Assembly (NCBI GenBank): GCA_028287455.1 | Contig: JAQBPP010000075.1 | Coordinates: forward strand, 1 to 18,649 | Reading direction: 5' to 3' | DNA length: 18,649 nt | Origin: Bacilli bacterium | GTDB lineage: Bacteria > Bacillota > Bacilli > Tumebacillales > JAQBPP01 | In this document: piece after piece, positions 14,353-18,649 of the stretch | Layout: every line of letters begins with the position of its first letter | How positions within the stretch are numbered: the first letter of the stretch is position 1 | Notes under the pieces: model-generated | The model's input: only the letters and a program-made list of their open reading frames with translations | Database searches by the model: none | What the model was told of the DNA's origin: nothing | Position numbers and translations under genes: made by a program

Positions 14353-14580
14353 TTAAACTTCTGGCAGTGTAGATAGATTTCCTTCTTCATATTGATAGTT
14401 GCCCGCGCTGTGAGCAATCTCCCATGTTCCGTCTGGATGAAGATCAGTGATTGAATCCACTTCCCCGTTAAGTGCCATTTCTTTTGCTTCAGACACCTCA
14501 ATCAGATCGCCGTGGTTGGTCAAGACGTGCGTTATGTCACCCTGCTCGTTTTTGCTCACACCTACAAATTTTACCCCCAT
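14353..14580 (-). CDS. DUF3892-family small protein
   Basis: A 75-residue soluble protein: VKFVGVSKNEQGDITHVLTN, then a GDLIEVSEAKEMALNGEVDSI block, then DGTWEIAHS. This arrangement matches DUF3892, small proteins of Firmicutes with no known function. The frame opens at 14598, but AGGAGG sits directly before ATG 14580, so the latter is chosen. It begins 14 bases after the zinc-ribbon gene's stop and ends 14 bases before the DUF456 frame, which suggests a single operon. Confidence 0.75.
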   Translation of the reverse strand: MGVKFVGVSKNEQGDITHVLTNHGDLIEVSEAKEMALNGEVDSITDLHPDGTWEIAHSAGNYQYEEGNLSTLPEV

Positions 14581-14594
14581 ATAGATCCTCCTGT

Positions 14595-14954
14595 TCACAA
14601 TCTAAACTGCTTATTGATATTGCTTCTGTTGTCCGACATAGCCGCAGGTGGCAGTAATTGATGTTGACCTATATTCATTGTTTTTGAAATGAATGGCTGT
14701 TGAACGTTCTGTGCATGATGTTGTAAGGATGTCTGCTGTCCTCTTTTCGCAAAAACAGATTCATTCTCGGCAATTCCGCATACGCCGCACTGCATGCGCA
14801 CCATTTCTCCGCGGTAAGGGATGAGCAGCGGGTCATCAGGACTAACCTGTTCCATCATTTCACCCGTCTGCGGGTCTAGTTTAACAGCAACAGGATATTG
14901 TTCTATTCGATAGAATCGCATGCGATTTCGGCAGTTCGGACAAGCGTATGGCAT
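14595..14954 (-). CDS. Small zinc-ribbon protein
   Basis: A 119-residue protein of unrecognised function. Two CxxC knuckles (C5-P-N-C8 and C56-G-V-C59) about 50 residues apart predict a zinc ribbon over residues 1-65. The intervening part is YPVAVKLDPQTGEMMEQVSPDD. The C-terminal 50 residues are Gln/His/Asn-rich and look disordered. ATG 14954 has a strong AAGGAGG 10 bases upstream. It heads the minus-strand run with the DUF3892 and DUF456 genes. The 198-base gap to the divergent aminopeptidase genes shows no confident promoter for this side. Confidence 0.7.
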   Translation of the reverse strand: MPYACPNCRNRMRFYRIEQYPVAVKLDPQTGEMMEQVSPDDPLLIPYRGEMVRMQCGVCGIAENESVFAKRGQQTSLQHHAQNVQQPFISKTMNIGQHQLLPPAAMSDNRSNINKQFRL

Positions 14955-15152
14955 AGCAGAATTCCTCCTTGAAGCGAGATATTATTTGAAAAAGTGATCT
15001 TAATTTGTTCCAAAGAAGCTATTTTTATCCTACATGAATGGAAAATCCCGCATCAGTTTCTTGCCATGTGATCTTCTGTTAGGATAGAAGAATAATTATC
15101 AATTGTGTTTCGGACGATGAGTCAAGCAATTTTGTACTAAGGAGGGATTTCA

Positions 15153-16286
15153 ATGTTGGATCCGCGTCTGACTGAATTGGCGGATGTGCTGATCAACTAT
15201 TCGGTTGATTTGGAGCCGGGAGAGAATGTATGGATTGACGCAATTGGCATACCAACTGAATTGGTCAATGAGATTGTCAAAGCTGCGTTTCGTAGAGGAG
15301 GATATCCCTATGTTCACTTGGTTGATCCTCAAATTACAAGGACTCAAGTGAAATCAGGCTCGCGCGAAACATTTCGTAAATTAATGGAAGTAGACCGACA
15401 GAAAATGCAGCAAATGCAAGCATACATTGGGGTAAGAGGCGGTCTGAATGCTGCAGAAATGGCTGGATTAGATCCTGAACTGCAAAGTCTTTACCAAGCC
15501 GAATACAATCACAAGGTACATACAGAAGTTCGGGTAAAACATACGAAATGGGTAGTTCTCAGATATCCAACACCATCGATGGCCCAATCTGCGAACATGA
15601 GCACCGAATTGTTCGAAGATTTCTATTTTCAGGTTTGCACGCTGGATTACAAACGGATGGCTCAGGCGATGGAACCCTTGCTTCAATTAATGCAGACTAC
15701 TGATCAAGTACACATTAAGGGACCTGGGACTGATCTATCCTTTTCCATACGCGGCATAGGAGCCGTGATGTGCTGTGGCCGTCGGAATTTGCCAGATGGC
15801 GAAGTGTATTCTGCACCGATTAGAGATTCTGTACAGGGAACGTTGGCGGTGAATACATCATCTATCTATCGAGGAGTGAGATTCGAGCAAATTAAATTTC
15901 GTTTCGAGCAAGGGAGAATTGTCGAAGCCTCAGCTAATCACATGGAGCAGATCAATCGTGTACTGAATACGGACGAGGGAGCCCGATATATCGGAGAATT
16001 TTCCATTGCTGTAAATCCTTATATTCTTTTGCCAATGAATGATACGCTGTTCGATGAAAAAATAGCGGGATCCTTTCACTTCACCCCAGGGCAATGTTAC
16101 GACAGAGCGTACAACGGGAATCATTCCGCAATCCATTGGGATTTAGTTACTATTCAACGGCCAGAATTTGGCGGCGGGGAAATTTGGTTTGACAACCGAT
16201 TGATTCGCAAGGATGGCCGATTCTTGATCCCGGAATTAGAAGGGTTGAACCCTGAGTATCTTGTCACGAAAGGAGCCCAGGAATAA
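15153..16286 (+). CDS. M29-family metallo-aminopeptidase (AmpS/AmpT-like), first copy
   Basis: A 377-residue cytoplasmic aminopeptidase of clan MQ, family M29, which removes N-terminal residues from peptides using two metal ions. An N-terminal Rossmann-like half (PRLTELADVLINYSVDLEPGE) precedes the catalytic half. The expected metal ligands and catalytic residues are visible: E217 in LPDGEVY, E282 in YIGEFSI, H309 in GSFHFTPG, Y316, and H328/D330 in AIHWDLV. The ends of the domain are conserved (GGGEIWFDNRLIRKDG). It starts at ATG 15153 behind AAGGAGGG. It overlaps the second copy by one base (TAATG), and the two are clearly homologous throughout. It carries a six-residue C-terminal extension after the shared NPEYLV/NPAHLV end. 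Confidence 0.92.
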   Translation: MLDPRLTELADVLINYSVDLEPGENVWIDAIGIPTELVNEIVKAAFRRGGYPYVHLVDPQITRTQVKSGSRETFRKLMEVDRQKMQQMQAYIGVRGGLNAAEMAGLDPELQSLYQAEYNHKVHTEVRVKHTKWVVLRYPTPSMAQSANMSTELFEDFYFQVCTLDYKRMAQAMEPLLQLMQTTDQVHIKGPGTDLSFSIRGIGAVMCCGRRNLPDGEVYSAPIRDSVQGTLAVNTSSIYRGVRFEQIKFRFEQGRIVEASANHMEQINRVLNTDEGARYIGEFSIAVNPYILLPMNDTLFDEKIAGSFHFTPGQCYDRAYNGNHSAIHWDLVTIQRPEFGGGEIWFDNRLIRKDGRFLIPELEGLNPEYLVTKGAQE

Positions 16287-17401
16287 TGATCGATCCACGT
16301 TATACGAAGTTGGCTGCGCAATTATTGAATTACTCGGTAGAACTCAGGGCTGGTCAAAACTTATTGATAGATGCTTACGAAGTGGATTCTGCACTTGTTC
16401 AAGTTTTGGTTGAACAGGCTGCTTTACTTGGTGGATGCCCCTTTGTACGATTGCGTAATGCACAGGTTACGCGGCAGCTGCTGCAGGGAACTTCGGTTGA
16501 ATTCGCCAAAAGACAATGGCAACTTGACCGCACCTTGATAGAATCGCTGCATGCTTATATTCAAATTCGCGGCAGCAGCAACGTGTTTGAAAATAATGGA
16601 GTTCCTAGTGATCAATTGCATATACAAGAGAAATGGTATGGAAGTGAGTTCAGCAATCGCTTGGTGAACGACACCAACTGGGTGGTGCTGCAGTTTCCAA
16701 CGCCTTCTTTTGCCCAAAGAGCCAATATGTCAACGGAGTCATTCGAGGACTTTTACTTCAATGTAAGTACGCTCGATTATTCTAAAATGGATCGGGCGAT
16801 GGCGCCATTGGTCGAGTTAATGGATCGAACTGATCGGGTAAGATTAGTAGGTGAAGGGGTAGATCTTACTTTTTCCATTCAAGGCATCGGATCTGTGCCC
16901 TGTTCAGGTAAACGAAATATTCCAGACGGAGAGGTTTTTACCGCACCTGTTCGTGATTCGATCAATGGAGTACTCACTTATAACACGATGACCAATCGGA
17001 ATGGCATTTCATTCTCAAATGTTCGATTCGTCTTTGAAGATGGCAAAATTGTGGAAGCAACTGCGAATCAGACGAAGGAATTGAACAAAATTCTCGATAC
17101 GGATGAAGGCGCACGTTTTATCGGGGAATTCGCCATTGGTTTTAATCCATATATCCTTCATCCGATGAATGATACCTTATTTGATGAAAAGATTGCAGGA
17201 TCATTTCACTTCACACCTGGCAAGGCCTACCAGGGGGCAGCGGACAACGGCAATCGTTCCCAAATTCATTGGGATATGGTGTCGATTCAACGACCGGAAT
17301 ATGGGGGTGGCGAAATTTGGTTTGATAATCGACTTATTCGCAAAGATGGGCTTTTTGTTCTCCCTGAACTTGAGGGTTTAAATCCAGCGCATTTAGTCTA
17401 A
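16286..17401 (+). CDS. M29-family metallo-aminopeptidase (AmpS/AmpT-like), second copy
   Basis: A 371-residue paralogue of the preceding gene. Catalytic residues are retained: E216 in IPDGEVF, E281 in FIGEFAI, H308 in GSFHFTPG, Y315, and H328/D330 in QIHWDMV, so both copies should be active. ATG 16286 uses the last base of the first copy's TAA, with AAAGGAG upstream inside that gene, so they are translationally coupled. Similarity is highest in the catalytic half (long stretch around NPYIL.PMNDTLFDEKIAGSF) and lower in the N-terminal half, which shapes substrate access. This suggests divergence of peptide specificity or a hetero-oligomer; M29 enzymes are typically dimers. No terminator is seen before the kduI promoter. 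Confidence 0.92.
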   Translation: MIDPRYTKLAAQLLNYSVELRAGQNLLIDAYEVDSALVQVLVEQAALLGGCPFVRLRNAQVTRQLLQGTSVEFAKRQWQLDRTLIESLHAYIQIRGSSNVFENNGVPSDQLHIQEKWYGSEFSNRLVNDTNWVVLQFPTPSFAQRANMSTESFEDFYFNVSTLDYSKMDRAMAPLVELMDRTDRVRLVGEGVDLTFSIQGIGSVPCSGKRNIPDGEVFTAPVRDSINGVLTYNTMTNRNGISFSNVRFVFEDGKIVEATANQTKELNKILDTDEGARFIGEFAIGFNPYILHPMNDTLFDEKIAGSFHFTPGKAYQGAADNGNRSQIHWDMVSIQRPEYGGGEIWFDNRLIRKDGLFVLPELEGLNPAHLV

Positions 17402-17403
17402 TC

Positions 17404-17432
17404 TTGTGACACCATTTAATCGAGGCTATAAT
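17404..17432 (+). promoter_or_regulatory. SigA-type promoter of kduI
   Basis: TTGTGA (17404-17409) and a perfect TATAAT (17427-17432) are separated by 17 bases. The -35 box begins just after the second aminopeptidase stop. No catabolite-repression (cre) element was recognised between the promoter and the gene. Confidence 0.78.
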
Positions 17433-17477
17433 AAAACATGGATTCTGTCTGATTGATTAAAGGAGGAAAATACCACA

Positions 17478-18308
17478 ATGGAGAACCGCTACGCATTAAG
17501 CCCTAACGAAACGAAGAAACTCACTACAGATGAACTAAGAAACGAATACTTAATTCCTAAGCTCTTTGTGGTTGGCCAAATCAAAATGGTTTACAGCCAT
17601 CATGACCGCATTATCGTCGGTGGAGTGATTCCTGTCCAACCATTAAAACTGGAAGCCGGCAAGGAAGTGCTTGGTGCTGACTATTTCTTGGAACGGCGTG
17701 AAATTGGAATAATCAATATTGGACCAAAGGGCATTGTATCCGTTGATGGTGATGAGTATGAATTGGAAACCCAAGACGGTTTATATATTGGCTTAGGTCA
17801 CAAAGAAGTGATTTTCCGCAGCAGCGACATAAACAAGCCTGCCAAGTTTTATTTCAACTCCACTCCAGCTCATAAGGCATATCCTACAGAGAAAATCGAG
17901 ATTGGCAAGGCTGAAGCTCAGCATTTAGGCTCGATTAGTACATCGAATGAGCGGACGATTTATCGGTATATCCATCCGGACGGAGTGAAAAGCTGTCAGT
18001 TGGTGATGGGAATGACATTGCTCGATCCAAACAACATGTGGAATACGATGCCTTGTCACACGCACAACCGTAGAATGGAAGTTTACCTGTACTTCAATAT
18101 GTCAGAAGACAGCGTAGTGTTTCACTTCATGGGCGAGCCGACCGAATCTCGCCATGTAGTCGTGCGCAACGAGCAGGCAGTCATTTCACCCAGCTGGTCC
18201 ATTCATTCCGGTGTAGGCACGAGCAATTATACGTTCATTTGGGGCATGGCCGGCGAAAATCAAACTTTTGCTGACATGGATGTCGTCCCGATGCAACAGC
18301 TTAAATAA
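17478..18308 (+). CDS. kduI: KduI, 5-dehydro-4-deoxy-D-glucuronate isomerase
   Basis: A 276-residue cupin-fold isomerase, the standard KduI length. It converts 5-dehydro-4-deoxy-D-glucuronate (the product of pectin and uronate lyases) to 3-deoxy-D-glycero-2,5-hexodiulosonate, the substrate of KduD. Family hallmarks are VGGVIPVQPLKLE, FLERREIGIINIG, and the zinc site H194-T-H196-N-R-R-M-E201-VY with H243 in SWSIHSGVG. ATG 17478 has AAAGGAGG 10 bases upstream and its own promoter. kduD and pectin-degradation genes are not in this window, so it stands alone here, though the next gene lies beyond the right edge. Confidence 0.95.
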   Translation: MENRYALSPNETKKLTTDELRNEYLIPKLFVVGQIKMVYSHHDRIIVGGVIPVQPLKLEAGKEVLGADYFLERREIGIINIGPKGIVSVDGDEYELETQDGLYIGLGHKEVIFRSSDINKPAKFYFNSTPAHKAYPTEKIEIGKAEAQHLGSISTSNERTIYRYIHPDGVKSCQLVMGMTLLDPNNMWNTMPCHTHNRRMEVYLYFNMSEDSVVFHFMGEPTESRHVVVRNEQAVISPSWSIHSGVGTSNYTFIWGMAGENQTFADMDVVPMQQLK

Positions 18309-18312
18309 TTTT

Positions 18313-18384
18313 ATAAAGTGAAAATACACAGCAGGCAGAAAGTCGGAACGGATTTCTTGCTCCGATTGCGAGCAAAAGTCGCCA
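18313..18384 (+). repeat. Palindromic repeat, copy A (right arm missing)
   Basis: The stretch ATAAAGTG...ATACACAG.AGGCAGAA...AACGGATTTCTTGCTC...TTGCGAGCAAAA closely matches copy B about 103 bases downstream, with a few substitutions and one single-base indel. It retains the inner hairpin TTGCTC (18357-18362) / GAGCAA (18370-18375). The match ends around GTCGCC, and the right arm present in copy B is absent. It begins 5 bases after the kduI stop, so it may be transcribed in the kduI 3' end. Confidence 0.8.
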
Positions 18385-18415
18385 GGCATATATGTACTGA
18401 GTATTATTCGTTTTC

Positions 18416-18526
18416 ATAAAGTGGAGATACACAGAAGGCAGAAGAGGAAACGGATTTCTTGCTCAGGTTGCGAGCAAAAATCACGGCGAAATCCGTTCCC
18501 CCTTTCTGCCTTCTCTCTATGTCCAC
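18416..18526 (+). repeat. Palindromic repeat, copy B (complete, long imperfect hairpin)
   Basis: The left arm 18421-18458 is an imperfect inverted copy of the right arm 18488-18526. Perfect blocks are GTGGA/TCCAC at the ends, AGAAGGCAGAA (18433-18443) with TTCTGCCTTCT (18504-18514), and AACGGATTTC (18449-18458) with GAAATCCGTT (18488-18497). A second hairpin, TTGCTC/GAGCAA (18459-18464, 18472-18477), sits inside. Whole-element symmetry and duplication suggest a small non-autonomous mobile element (MITE-like) or a REP-like structured repeat. No target-site duplication is obvious. A frame crossing it (18421-18603) is not considered coding. Confidence 0.8.
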
Positions 18527-18649
18527 ATTGTAATAATCGAATTAAAGTCAGTATCATAATGTGCCTTTTCATGGAAAATATACCTCAAACTTTGTGTTAT
18601 TAGATCTGGACAATAAGGTGGCAAGGTGTATTAGGTTCTTATCAGTGAA
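18527..18649. other. Non-coding right edge
   Basis: AT-rich sequence after the palindromic repeat. No gene, convincing promoter or terminator is seen; it is presumably the upstream region of a gene beyond the window. Confidence 0.5.

Noticed and set aside
14955..15152. SigH- or SigE-like promoter in the divergent gap before the zinc-ribbon and aminopeptidase genes
   Set aside because: AGGATAA and TTAGGATAG-like stretches do not combine with a properly spaced partner box, so no promoter is called.
18421..18603. 60-residue frame across the palindromic repeat
   Set aside because: It is composed largely of repeat arms, with no ribosome site and biased composition (KRKRISCSGCEQKSRRN). It is explained by the palindrome.
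1..18649. CRISPR arrays, tRNA/rRNA genes, transposases or phage genes
   Set aside because: No regularly spaced repeats, tRNA-like clover sequences or mobile-element proteins were seen on either strand.

Overview
This window looks like chromosomal DNA from an endospore-forming, low-to-moderate-GC Gram-positive bacterium of the Bacilli. The evidence is spoVK, a GlnR/GSI-alpha glnRA pair, lexA divergent from a yneA-like SOS division inhibitor, a CtsR operator in front of clpE, and a cyclic-di-AMP (ydaO-type) riboswitch. The order spoVK ... hflX-ynbB-glnR-glnA-lexA-yneA matches the Bacillus subtilis spoVK-ynbA-ynbB-glnR-glnA / lexA-yneA neighbourhood. Divergence of the proteins suggests a lineage outside Bacillus proper, such as Alicyclobacillaceae or Paenibacillaceae, but the species cannot be named from the sequence alone.

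Layout. (1) 1-3240: a DUF2935-like helical protein at the left edge, an Hsp20-like protein, a convergent SBF-family transporter, and a secreted LysM-LysM-3D protein behind a c-di-AMP riboswitch. (2) 3243-5520: clpE on the minus strand with a SigA-type promoter, a CtsR operator over its start region and a strong terminator. (3) 5588-7991: spoVK followed by three tightly packed genes: a small GTPase, a compact UbiA-like membrane protein with two Asp-rich motifs, and a small glycine-zipper membrane protein with a Cys/His tail. These lie between spoVK and hflX, which are adjacent in B. subtilis. (4) 8059-12578: hflX, ynbB (PLP enzyme), then glnR-glnA from a promoter with a perfect GlnR/TnrA box, closed by a terminator. 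(5) 12596-13766: divergent lexA and yneA sharing a control region with one perfect and two near-perfect LexA boxes. (6) 13799-14954: a minus-strand run of a zinc-ribbon protein, a DUF3892 protein and a DUF456 membrane protein. (7) 15153-18308: two tandem, translationally coupled M29 aminopeptidases, then kduI with its own promoter. (8) 18309-18649: non-coding, with two copies of a palindromic repeat, one complete and one lacking its right arm.

Most genes are housekeeping or stress and sporulation functions. The parts that look least described are the spoVK-linked GTPase/UbiA-like/glycine-zipper cassette, a c-di-AMP riboswitch whose hairpin loop is complementary to the adjacent Shine-Dalgarno sequence, and the palindromic repeat family at the right end. 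No tRNA, rRNA, CRISPR array, transposase or phage gene was seen.
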